NCBI GenBank assembly: GCA_012515695.1
Contig: JAAYXX010000264.1
Location: forward strand, 1 to 12,602
Length of the DNA stretch: 12,602 bases
Reading direction: 5' to 3'
Origin: Chloroflexota bacterium
GTDB lineage: Bacteria > Chloroflexota > Anaerolineae > UBA1429
The notes under the pieces were generated by a model. The model saw nothing but the letters and a program-made list of their open reading frames with translations, made no database searches and was not told the origin of the DNA. Below, in pieces: positions 1 through 6,943 of this stretch. The translations under genes and the position numbers were made by a program. Each line of letters begins with the position of its first letter. The stretch's first letter is position 1.

Positions 1-182
1 AAGTGCTGCGGCGGGGGGATCGTGTGCGCATCATCAGCGGGCCGCTGTGCGACCTGGACGCGGTATTTGATCGCCACTTGACGGGCAAAGGCCGGGCGCG
101 TGTGCTGATCGAGTTTTTGGGCCGAATGACGAGCGCCGAGGTGGACCTGGCTATGCTCGAGCCGGAGCGGGTCGGCAGCTAG
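1..182 (+). CDS. NusG/RfaH-family transcription antiterminator, C-terminal end (partial)
   Basis: The reading frame enters at the window edge (first full codon at base 3) and gives 59 residues before a TAG stop. The sequence begins VLRRGDRVRIISGPLCDLDA, the KOW motif of NusG-type C-terminal domains, and continues with a V-L-I-E-F-L-G-R strand and a hydrophobic end (VDLAMLEPE). In this family the N-terminal domain binds RNA polymerase at the clamp, and the KOW domain contacts S10 or Rho, or other partners in specialised paralogues. Housekeeping nusG is normally followed by rplK; here a terminator hairpin and a convergent gene follow, so this is more likely a specialised paralogue (RfaH/LoaP/UpxY-like) of the kind found beside polysaccharide loci. 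The family call is good; the subtype is inference because the N-terminal domain lies outside the window. Confidence 0.82.
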   Translation, partial: VLRRGDRVRIISGPLCDLDAVFDRHLTGKGRARVLIEFLGRMTSAEVDLAMLEPERVGS

Positions 183-191
183 AGGCTCGCT

Positions 192-249
192 GCCATCGGC
201 GCCAAAGGCTCCCGGACGGGCTGGCCCGTTCGGGAGCCTTGGCGATGGC
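192..249 (+). terminator. Strong hairpin terminator between convergent genes
   Basis: The core stem AAGGCTCCCGGACGGGC (205-221) pairs with GCCCGTTCGGGAGCCTT (224-240) across a 2-base gap, so the innermost pairs open to form the real loop. There is one G-U-type mismatch. An outer extension pairs GCCATC (192-197) with GATGGC (244-249), with small bulges. It starts 10 bases after the NusG-like stop and ends 28 bases before the stop of the giant - strand gene. A modest T-rich stretch (GTTTGTTTTC, near 258-267) follows on the + strand. No U-tract follows on the - strand, so termination for the giant gene would depend on the hairpin alone. Confidence 0.72.
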
Positions 250-276
250 TGATTGCCGTTTGTTTTCGGCTACTGC

Positions 277-3200
277 TCAGTCGGGCAAAAAGATCACATC
301 ACGGAAGTAATTGGCGTTGTTCCATACCTCGGTGGGCATTTCCCATTGCGCGCTTGAGTATACCCCGCTGCCCTCATAGGTCACCAGATGGCCGTTGATG
401 ATCGGTTCGTCAAAGCCGCCTTGCTCGGACGCATAGTGATTGGTGGTAGAGACGGACACGATGTAATCCGTCTCGGCTTCGATCCTCACCGGCGTGGGCA
501 AGTCAAAGACCCTCCAACCTACTACCCCGCGGGCAGGGTACCAGTCCAAGGGGCCAACGAGAACCTCGCCATCTGCTGCCCGCCAGATGTGAATCGAGTG
601 CCATCCCATCTCCTGAGCGTTGGTGTATATACGCACTCCGATGATCTGCCCGTCTACGGTGCTCTTGAAGCGCGTCCCCAGTTCCCAATATCGGTTATCA
701 TTCTCAAAGGCGTTGGGTGTCTGCGTGGTAAAGATGGTCTCTTCCACGGACTCGGGCGTCGCCGTGGGTTCTGGCGTGTGCGTGCTCGTCGGTTCTGGCG
801 TCGACGTGTGCGTCGGCGTCCAGGTGGTTGTAGGCGTCGGTGTGTGTGTTGGTGTGCTGCTCGGTGTCGCTGTCAGCGTTGGCGTCGGCGTCGACGTGGC
901 CGTTGGCGGGACGGGCGTGTGAGTCGGTGTAGACGTCGCCGTGGGTTCTGGCGTGTGCGTCGGTGTCGCCGTCGGCGTCGGCGGGACAGGTGTGCTCGTC
1001 GGCGTTGACGTCGGCGTCGCCGTGGGTTCTGGCGACGCTGTTAGCGTCGGCGTGCTGCTTGGCGTGGCCGTCAGCGTCGGCGTGGCCGTTGATGTTGGTG
1101 TAGATGTAGGCGTTGGCGATACGGGCGTGCGCGTCGGTGTCGGCGTATACGTGGCCGTTGGCGTCGGTGTATGCGTTGGCGTGCTGCTTGGCGTGGCCGT
1201 CGGTGTCGATGTTGGCGTAAACGTAGGCGTTGGCGTGGATGTCGTCGTCGGTGTCGGTGTAGCGCCCGCTTCCAGGGCGATCTGCTCATAGATGGCCCTG
1301 GCCTGGCGGTATCGCGCATGGGCGGCCTCGCGACTGTTGGTGAAATACCCGGCCCACTCGCCGCCTGGAGATGTCTTTTCCAGGAGGTTGTTAATCCAGC
1401 TTATATAGAACTGGGCATCCTCCACGCTGGCCCGAATGGGCGCGTTGTTTACCAGCACAAACACAGCCGCCGTATGCACCTGATGGCCGTTGGCGTCCAT
1501 CCGTCGCGCAGCCAGCCAGCCGCTCTTGTCAAACTCGACGGTGGTTGTCCACGTTGCTGGCGAGCCGGGGGCGGCGGTTGTTTGCTGGCTGGCGATGACC
1601 TCGCCGTTTTTCACCAATTCGATGCGGCCTGACAGGCTCTCTTTTGCCGTCCAGGTGACTCTGGCCTGGACTGTTCCCGCTTCTCCAAGGTGAATCTCAT
1701 CACCTGGCATGGCGGTGTTGTTGACCCGGAGCAGCAGGAACTCGTTGTGGCCGTTGCGCGAGACAACCGTTCGCCCGTTGGCGATGCCCTCGATCCAGTT
1801 GCGATAGGTCAGTTCGCCGCCATCTACCTGGACGTAGGTTAACAGTGACCCCAGCGGCGCGCCGTCATTGCAGGGGTAGTCGGTTCCCGCCGCCAGGCCG
1901 GGCCGAAAGCCGGTGTTCAGGAGGCGATAGTACGCCCGGATGGCGTTGTCGCTTCCATCAACATCCTCCGAGATGAAATCCGCGGCCCCGAGTGCCACTT
2001 CGATGGGATATTCCAGGGGGGTGCAGCAGTCCAGCGTCTGGGGGATGGTGTCATCCAGGTATTGCATATGGGCAAACCCGGCGATGCCGCCCTGCTGTCT
2101 GGCCCACTGGAAGATGGGATAGGTATACTCTTCCCAGATTTGATGCGCCTCGCTGACGCCCAGGGCGAGGACGTGCCCTCCCAAAGCCTGATGCTCGTAT
2201 TGGGTATAGGTTGGGTCCCAGTGCCATTCGGCATCCCAATGCACAATGCGGCCCGGCGTCGAGATGGGATCATCCTGCCCGTTGACGCGAGGCAAATCCC
2301 TTGCCGGGTCCTGGACCTCGCCGTTGCCCATGTCCGCCTGTAAAGAGACCACTGCCAGATCGTTGGTCTGCATCCCGTTATAGATTGCCTGAATGGACAC
2401 GGGCGCGCCGCCACAGCTCAAGTGGACGTGCATATCCCCGGCGAACCACCCCGCCGGTTCAGGGTTGCCCGACGCTGAGGCTGTCGTAAAGGTCCAGGTA
2501 TAGTCGCCCGTCATCGCGTTGCCTGCCAGATCGCGGATGCCATCGGGGCCGCCGAGCAGCCGGGCGGTATACGTTGCCCCGGAGGTCAGCGGTGCGCCCG
2601 GTGTCAGCGTGGCGGTATGGGAGGCCGCGTCATAGCGGACGCTGGCCGGTACGATGGCATCGGCGGGGTCGGTCAGCACAAAGGTGGCCGTGTTGACCGT
2701 CGCGGCGTCCAACCTTTCGTCAAAGGTGGCCGTGATGGTCGTCTCAACGGGCACGCCCGTCGCGCCGTTGGCCGGGGCGGTTGCGGTGACGGTAGGAGGG
2801 TGGACATCCGACGCGGACAGCGTCAAGATGACGTCCACCCAATAGTTGGACGAGCGCCAAGTGTGGATGGGAAAGCCGCCGGAGCCATAGAGATAGACCC
2901 CGTTGCCGCCGCTCTCCCCGTCGCGCAGGGCGTGCAGAGGCGAACTATCCACCCCCGCCGTGGCAAAGTAGTCGTTATCAGCCGAGTAGTACCCCACATC
3001 GGTGTGATACGAGGCGATATAGATCGTGTTGGCGGTGATGGGCACGGGAACATCGAATAGCACCTGTTGCCAGCCGGATTCGCTCTCGCCTGTAAAGGTG
3101 GCCTGGGCAAGCAACTGGCCGGAGGCGTCCCACAGGCTGCCCACGTGGGTGCCGGTGTTCTGCGGCCCCTTGTAGAAGCGAATCCCGGCGATATAGCCGT

Positions 3201-6200
3201 CTAGCTCGGACCAGAACTTGACGCCGAGTTCCACGGCGTTGGGGTCGTTGTCTGTGAGGATGGCCGGTGTGGCGGAATCGTCCCAGAGGCTACACGGGCA
3301 GCCTGGCCCTGCCATCGTGGTAAACGACCAGCCATAGTCGGCGGCCAGCGCGTTGCCCGCCACATCCTTGATGCGCGGCTCGCTTGCCCCACCCTTGAGC
3401 GTCACTTGATAGAGCGCGCCGGGGGCCAGCGAGGCGCCTGGCTGTAGCGTAGCGGTGCGCGTGCCCTGGTCATAGTGTACGCTGGCACTGACCAGCGCGC
3501 CGCTAGCGTCGCGCAGTTGCATCGTCTCGCCCGTGATGGTCGCCGGGTCTATCGCCTCGCTGAACGTCGCGCTGACCGTCGCCGCCATGCTTACGTCGGT
3601 GGCCCCGTCTGCGGGATCGGTGGCTGTGACGGTGGGTGCAGTGGTGTCTGTGGCATAGCTGGCGACATAGGCTCCGCTATGGGCGGCGAACGTGGCATAT
3701 TCGATGCCCTTGATAGTCGTTACGTCGTAATCCACCGGCGCGCCGTTGCGCGTCAGACCGGTAAGCGTGCCGCTGACGGATTGATTCGGCAAGAGCGCCT
3801 GCAATCCGTTCGCCCCGTTGCCCGGCGTGATGGTGAATTGCAGCGAGGAGCCGTTCCAGTTCAACGAGCCGAACGCCGAACCGTTGCGCCCATCCAGCCA
3901 GGTGAGCATTTGCTTCGCTGTGACAACCGGAACCCCACGCGCCTGGGCCGAGGCGATCACCGCGTCGGACACGTCCGAGTTGCCCGCGTCCAGGTGCGCG
4001 TTGACGGTCAAGACGCCATAGTATCCCTCTGGCCCCAGCGCTCTGTCGAGCAGGGTGTTGATGCTGTAGGGAAAGACCTGGCCCGATTCGTCGGTCAACT
4101 GGGTTGCTGCCTGATAGACGTCTATCAGCGCGCCGTTTCGATCAACAAAGCGCATCGGCATTCCCGAGCCGGTAAAGTAGCCGGGCCGGTTCTGCACCCA
4201 CGACGGCGGCCAGTAGTAGTAGTTGGTGTCCAGGCGAATGCCGTGTGCCAGCTCTACCGTTGCCTGGGTAGACCAGTCGCTCCAGGCGATGCAGTGCAGC
4301 CGGTTCGTCTGGGGCAAGGGGAGGCTGGTGTACTTGGCGGCCCATGCGTTGATGTCGTTGGTATAGAACGCATTGAGCGAGGCCGCGTCCCAGTCCTGGC
4401 AGTTGGAACTGATGTGCGCGCTGATCTCAAAGCCCTGCGCCACAAGGGCGGCGGCTTCGGCGTCGGTGATGGGGGTGTTGGGGTAGATGTACGAGGTGCC
4501 CCGGATGCACTCCCAGTTTTCCAGGCTGCACCCTTCCGGGCTATCGTTCATATACTGATCGAACCGCACCAGCGTACCGCCAAAGCCGTGGTCGTCGCCG
4601 GTCATGATGACCGCCGCCTTTTTCCCAAATGGCAGGTACCAGAACCGGGGCAATGGCTTTTTCGCCATGTTCATCTGGATCAGCAGGTTCGCCAGCAGGC
4701 GTTGTTGCTCGTCCGCCTGGGGGATTGCCACCTTGTTCAGGTCAACCCAATCCGGCTGGGGGTCGCCAGCCATATCGCCATAGTACAGGTCGTCGGAGCG
4801 AATGGGCGTCAGGCCGTCGCGCTCCTGGCCCTCCCAGGCGATATTGCCCTGCCGCGTGGCGATGATGGAGCGGGCGAGGTCGTAGGCAAAAGCGGCCACC
4901 TGCCCGTTGCCCACTGCGTGCAGCGTGACCGCCGGGTTATTGGTTGCCGTGGTCGCGTTGCTGTATAGCGTGGCGATGGCAGTTGCGCCGTTCAGAGCAT
5001 AGCGGTCTGCTGTGCCGTGGAACTGGATCGTCTCGCCGGTCAGCCCGTTCCCCGGCGCGCTGGACGTGTCTATCCGCAAATAAGCCTCGGACAAGGTCGC
5101 GCCGGTATCGCTCAAGCCCAGCAGACCGGCCAACTGCTTGTCGGGGCGCATGGCGATCAGGTTGCCGCCCCCCTGAACCCAGTTGCTGAACAGCGTCACC
5201 TGGTGCGCGGCGAGCGGCATCTCGGCCAGAATGGCGATGTCATAGGTTGCCAGCAGGCCCGCGTCCACATCGGTGATGTCGGCCACGGCAAAGGCATTCA
5301 ACCCCTCTGCGCGCAGGATTTCGGCATAGTAGTAGGTCGCGGGGTTGGCCGAGGACGCGATCACCAGGATCGGCCCGCCCGGCCCCTCGTTCAATGCTGC
5401 CGTCAAGGCGTTTGCTCTTGGGCCGGAGGCTGGCGCGGGCGCGCTGTCCGCCTGGCTCAGCGCGGGCGAGCCGTCGCGCTGCGGGGTGGCCGGTGGCGTG
5501 AGGACCCGCAGCGGCTTGCCCTGCTCGGTATCCCAGAGGATAATCCGGTTCTGGCTGCTGCTTGCCAGCGTTTTGCCATCTGGCAGGAAGGCCAGCCCGG
5601 TCACGGGGGCGTTGTGGCCGCGCAACAGGCGATGTACCCGGCCCGTTGCCTGGTTCCAGAGCCGCACCTGGTCGTCCTGGCTGGCGCTGACCAGCGCGCT
5701 GCCATCAGGGCTAAAGCGCACCTGGGTGATCGTGTCTGACGCGTGCAGCACCTGTTGCTGCTCCCCGGTCTCGACATCCCACAGACGCAGCGTCTTGTCG
5801 GCGCTGGCGCTGACCAGCGTTCTGCCATCGGGACTGAAGGTCAGGTCGGTCACGGCCTCCATGTGCCCCAACAGGGTGCGCTGTTCCTCCCCGCTGGCGG
5901 TGTCCCACAGCGTGATGCGGGCGTCCTCGTTGCCGCTGGCGAGCAGCGCCCCGTCTGGCGAAAATGCGAGAGCGGTGACAAAACCGGCGGGCTTGTTCAG
6001 GCTGTGGAGCAGCCGCCCGGTTGACACTTCCCACACAAGCGTGCGCGTGTCATTGCCGCCTGTTGCCAGCAGCGCGCCGTCTGCGCTAAAGGCCAGCGCC
6101 TGCACGGCCTGCGAGTGACCATGCAGCTCGCGGAGTAGCTTTCCGCTGGCCGCGTCCCACAGACGCGCCACGCTATCGCCTCCGACGCTTGCCAACACGC

Positions 6201-6489
6201 GGCCATCTGGCGCAAAGGCCACTTTTGTCACCGGCGCGCCTGCGTGCGCTCGGAGGCTGCGGCGCAATTCGCCGGTGGCAACGTCCCACAGGTGGATGTA
6301 GGTGCTGTCGTCGCCTGCCGCCAGGAGTGCGCCATCGGCGGCAATGGCGATGGTGTTCACCCTGTTGCGCGACCGGCCCGGTGGCCCATCGGGGGGCTGC
6401 GCGGCTCTGGCGGGCGCGGCGATATCCATGCCAACGGTGATCAATAATAAACAACCAAGTAGCACGAGGCGCAGGAGTCTGGGAATCAT
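277..6489 (-). CDS. Giant secreted multidomain protein: WD40 propeller, deacetylase-like, Big_5, DUF4082 and PHP-like modules
   Basis: This 2070-residue protein starts with a signal peptide (1-30; positive start, hydrophobic core 8-20, cleavage likely near ARA-A). Seven WD40 blades follow, with Trp at 68, 111, 153, 195, 237, 278 and 319. Next come a class I glutamine-amidotransferase-like fold (about 370-605), a polysaccharide-deacetylase (NodB)-like module (612-868; TGDDHG at 630-635, H692), a beta sandwich (870-945), Big_5 Ig-like (948-1058), DUF4082 (1063-1226, opening CPCSLW), a second Big_5 (1229-1337), a PHP/CehA-McbA-like metal hydrolase (1347-1590; DMHVH 1352-1356, GFAH 1471-1474, GTD 1535-1537), a beta and helical segment (1590-1743), a Thr-Pro stalk (1744-1912) and a final DUF4082 (1914-2070). 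There is no transmembrane anchor or LPXTG. A carbohydrate- or envelope-directed extracellular enzyme or scaffold is likely; substrates are unknown. The start is fixed by AGGAGG 7 bases upstream. Confidence 0.9.
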   Translation of the reverse strand: MIPRLLRLVLLGCLLLITVGMDIAAPARAAQPPDGPPGRSRNRVNTIAIAADGALLAAGDDSTYIHLWDVATGELRRSLRAHAGAPVTKVAFAPDGRVLASVGGDSVARLWDAASGKLLRELHGHSQAVQALAFSADGALLATGGNDTRTLVWEVSTGRLLHSLNKPAGFVTALAFSPDGALLASGNEDARITLWDTASGEEQRTLLGHMEAVTDLTFSPDGRTLVSASADKTLRLWDVETGEQQQVLHASDTITQVRFSPDGSALVSASQDDQVRLWNQATGRVHRLLRGHNAPVTGLAFLPDGKTLASSSQNRIILWDTEQGKPLRVLTPPATPQRDGSPALSQADSAPAPASGPRANALTAALNEGPGGPILVIASSANPATYYYAEILRAEGLNAFAVADITDVDAGLLATYDIAILAEMPLAAHQVTLFSNWVQGGGNLIAMRPDKQLAGLLGLSDTGATLSEAYLRIDTSSAPGNGLTGETIQFHGTADRYALNGATAIATLYSNATTATNNPAVTLHAVGNGQVAAFAYDLARSIIATRQGNIAWEGQERDGLTPIRSDDLYYGDMAGDPQPDWVDLNKVAIPQADEQQRLLANLLIQMNMAKKPLPRFWYLPFGKKAAVIMTGDDHGFGGTLVRFDQYMNDSPEGCSLENWECIRGTSYIYPNTPITDAEAAALVAQGFEISAHISSNCQDWDAASLNAFYTNDINAWAAKYTSLPLPQTNRLHCIAWSDWSTQATVELAHGIRLDTNYYYWPPSWVQNRPGYFTGSGMPMRFVDRNGALIDVYQAATQLTDESGQVFPYSINTLLDRALGPEGYYGVLTVNAHLDAGNSDVSDAVIASAQARGVPVVTAKQMLTWLDGRNGSAFGSLNWNGSSLQFTITPGNGANGLQALLPNQSVSGTLTGLTRNGAPVDYDVTTIKGIEYATFAAHSGAYVASYATDTTAPTVTATDPADGATDVSMAATVSATFSEAIDPATITGETMQLRDASGALVSASVHYDQGTRTATLQPGASLAPGALYQVTLKGGASEPRIKDVAGNALAADYGWSFTTMAGPGCPCSLWDDSATPAILTDNDPNAVELGVKFWSELDGYIAGIRFYKGPQNTGTHVGSLWDASGQLLAQATFTGESESGWQQVLFDVPVPITANTIYIASYHTDVGYYSADNDYFATAGVDSSPLHALRDGESGGNGVYLYGSGGFPIHTWRSSNYWVDVILTLSASDVHPPTVTATAPANGATGVPVETTITATFDERLDAATVNTATFVLTDPADAIVPASVRYDAASHTATLTPGAPLTSGATYTARLLGGPDGIRDLAGNAMTGDYTWTFTTASASGNPEPAGWFAGDMHVHLSCGGAPVSIQAIYNGMQTNDLAVVSLQADMGNGEVQDPARDLPRVNGQDDPISTPGRIVHWDAEWHWDPTYTQYEHQALGGHVLALGVSEAHQIWEEYTYPIFQWARQQGGIAGFAHMQYLDDTIPQTLDCCTPLEYPIEVALGAADFISEDVDGSDNAIRAYYRLLNTGFRPGLAAGTDYPCNDGAPLGSLLTYVQVDGGELTYRNWIEGIANGRTVVSRNGHNEFLLLRVNNTAMPGDEIHLGEAGTVQARVTWTAKESLSGRIELVKNGEVIASQQTTAAPGSPATWTTTVEFDKSGWLAARRMDANGHQVHTAAVFVLVNNAPIRASVEDAQFYISWINNLLEKTSPGGEWAGYFTNSREAAHARYRQARAIYEQIALEAGATPTPTTTSTPTPTFTPTSTPTATPSSTPTHTPTPTATYTPTPTRTPVSPTPTSTPTSTATPTLTATPSSTPTLTASPEPTATPTSTPTSTPVPPTPTATPTHTPEPTATSTPTHTPVPPTATSTPTPTLTATPSSTPTHTPTPTTTWTPTHTSTPEPTSTHTPEPTATPESVEETIFTTQTPNAFENDNRYWELGTRFKSTVDGQIIGVRIYTNAQEMGWHSIHIWRAADGEVLVGPLDWYPARGVVGWRVFDLPTPVRIEAETDYIVSVSTTNHYASEQGGFDEPIINGHLVTYEGSGVYSSAQWEMPTEVWNNANYFRDVIFLPD
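754..1260 (-). repeat. Thr-Pro-rich low-complexity linker within the giant protein gene
   Basis: About 169 codons (residues 1744-1912) encode almost only Thr, Pro, Ser and Ala with occasional Glu, His, Val or Leu, in units such as TPTP, TSTPT and PEPTATP. The block ATPSSTPT recurs at residues 1765, 1808 and 1874, and PVPPT recurs at 1834 and 1859, which suggests past unit duplications. At DNA level the + strand is G/T-rich with very few A residues, built of degenerate GGCGTC/GGTGTC-type 6-mers. It acts as an extended, probably glycosylated stalk before the last DUF4082 domain. Such tracts are common in Chloroflexota surface proteins and prone to replication slippage. Confidence 0.9.
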
Positions 6490-6496
6490 TACGATG

Positions 6497-6502
6497 CCTC
6501 CT
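6497..6502 (-). promoter_or_regulatory. Shine-Dalgarno site of the giant gene
   Basis: A perfect AGGAGG on the - strand lies 7 bases before the ATG at 6489. It fixes the start just ahead of the signal peptide and suggests efficient translation of the gene as its own unit. Confidence 0.85.
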
Positions 6503-6556
6503 TTTGTGCTTCGCTGGAGAGCTATGCGTACTGGGTTATGGGGTCATGCAGGAGCG

Positions 6557-6585
6557 CTAACAGTATGGTCTATGAAGGTTGTCTA
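6557..6585 (-). promoter_or_regulatory. Possible sigma-70-type promoter for the giant gene
   Basis: On the - strand TAGACA (6580-6585, five of six to TTGACA) is separated by 17 bases from TGTTAG (6557-6562, three of six to TATAAT), about 67 bases before the start codon. The spacing is right but the -10 match is weak. It is offered because the upstream operon ends at a strong terminator, so the giant gene needs its own promoter in this gap. Confidence 0.25.
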
Positions 6586-6618
6586 TTTGCTTCAGTAACC
6601 CGACGTGCCATCTCATAG

Positions 6619-6714
6619 GCAGTTGAAACTGCACCAACGTTTGCAGTCGCCAACTTGTTGGCGCAGCCGCCCTTCGGCGGCTGCAGATCAGCCCACGAAG
6701 GTGGGCGCGCCAAC
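6619..6714. repeat. Branched inverted-repeat element with competing stems
   Basis: The outer arms GTTGGCGC (6657-6664) and GCGCCAAC (6707-6714) enclose two hairpins: GCAGCCGCC/GGCGGCTGC (6663-6671/6676-6684, loop CTTC) and GCCCAC/GTGGGC (6691-6696/6701-6706, loop GAAG). The result is a three-way junction. To its left, CGCCAAC (6648-6654) can pair with the same GTTGGCG (6657-6663), and GCAGTT-GA-AACTGC (6619-6632) forms a tight hairpin whose right arm can instead pair with TGCAGT (6642-6647). The outline matches interspersed hairpin repeats seen in Chloroflexota intergenic DNA, but the copy number cannot be judged from one window. Confidence 0.75.
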
Positions 6715-6853
6715 TGGCGGAACTGGCTCATCTGGGCCGGGAGGCGGGAAGGTGGCAGGGCTTGATATACCATATTCGCCCCTTTTGATTGTAGCATACC
6801 GCCCGATGCAGGCCATACGCATTTCGGATGATTATCTGTCGGGCAAATTGCGT

Positions 6854-6903
6854 AAAAAAAAGCCCCCGCGTTGCCTCACACTCGGCGAGGCAACGCGGGG
6901 GCT
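6854..6903 (-). terminator. Rho-independent terminator of the six-gene sugar operon
   Basis: A perfect 17-bp stem (6861-6877 with 6887-6903; arm AGCCCCCGCGTTGCCTC) with a 9-base loop is followed on the - strand by eight U residues (A-run at 6854-6861 on the + strand). It lies 40 bases after the aminotransferase stop and marks the operon end. Confidence 0.95.
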
Positions 6904-6943
6904 GCTGCTTGGCTATTTCAAGACGGCGGCTTGTCGCGGGGGG

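Larger units (their letters stand above)
6490..6943. other. Intergenic region between the giant gene and the sugar operon
   Basis: This 454-base gap has no convincing gene. From left to right it holds the ribosome binding site and a possible promoter of the giant gene, a branched inverted-repeat element (6619-6714), a short direct repeat AACTGGC at 6712 and 6721, an AT-richer stretch (about 6762-6840) in which nothing definite was seen, and the terminator of the sugar operon (6854-6903). Open frames crossing it run through the inverted repeats and lack ribosome binding sites. Confidence 0.7.

Noticed and set aside
754..1260. Periodic GT-rich block considered as a CRISPR array or tandem satellite
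   Set aside because: There are no fixed repeat and spacer lengths, and it is in frame throughout as a Thr-Pro linker.
3475..4968. Long + strand open frame (497 codons) inside the giant gene
   Set aside because: It is antisense to the conserved deacetylase-like and Ig-like modules. The translation is Arg/Val/Gly-rich without domain features and there is no ribosome binding site; it arises from GC-rich codon use.
6451..6489. Possible lipoprotein signal (LLGC, Cys13) in the giant protein
   Set aside because: The Cys comes too early, with only a short hydrophobic stretch before it, and the -2 residue is atypical; a standard signal peptidase I site near residue 30 fits better.
6570..6797. 75-codon - strand frame in the intergenic region
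   Set aside because: It runs through the branched inverted-repeat element, has no ribosome binding site and ends near the giant gene's possible promoter; its sequence is explained by the repeat.
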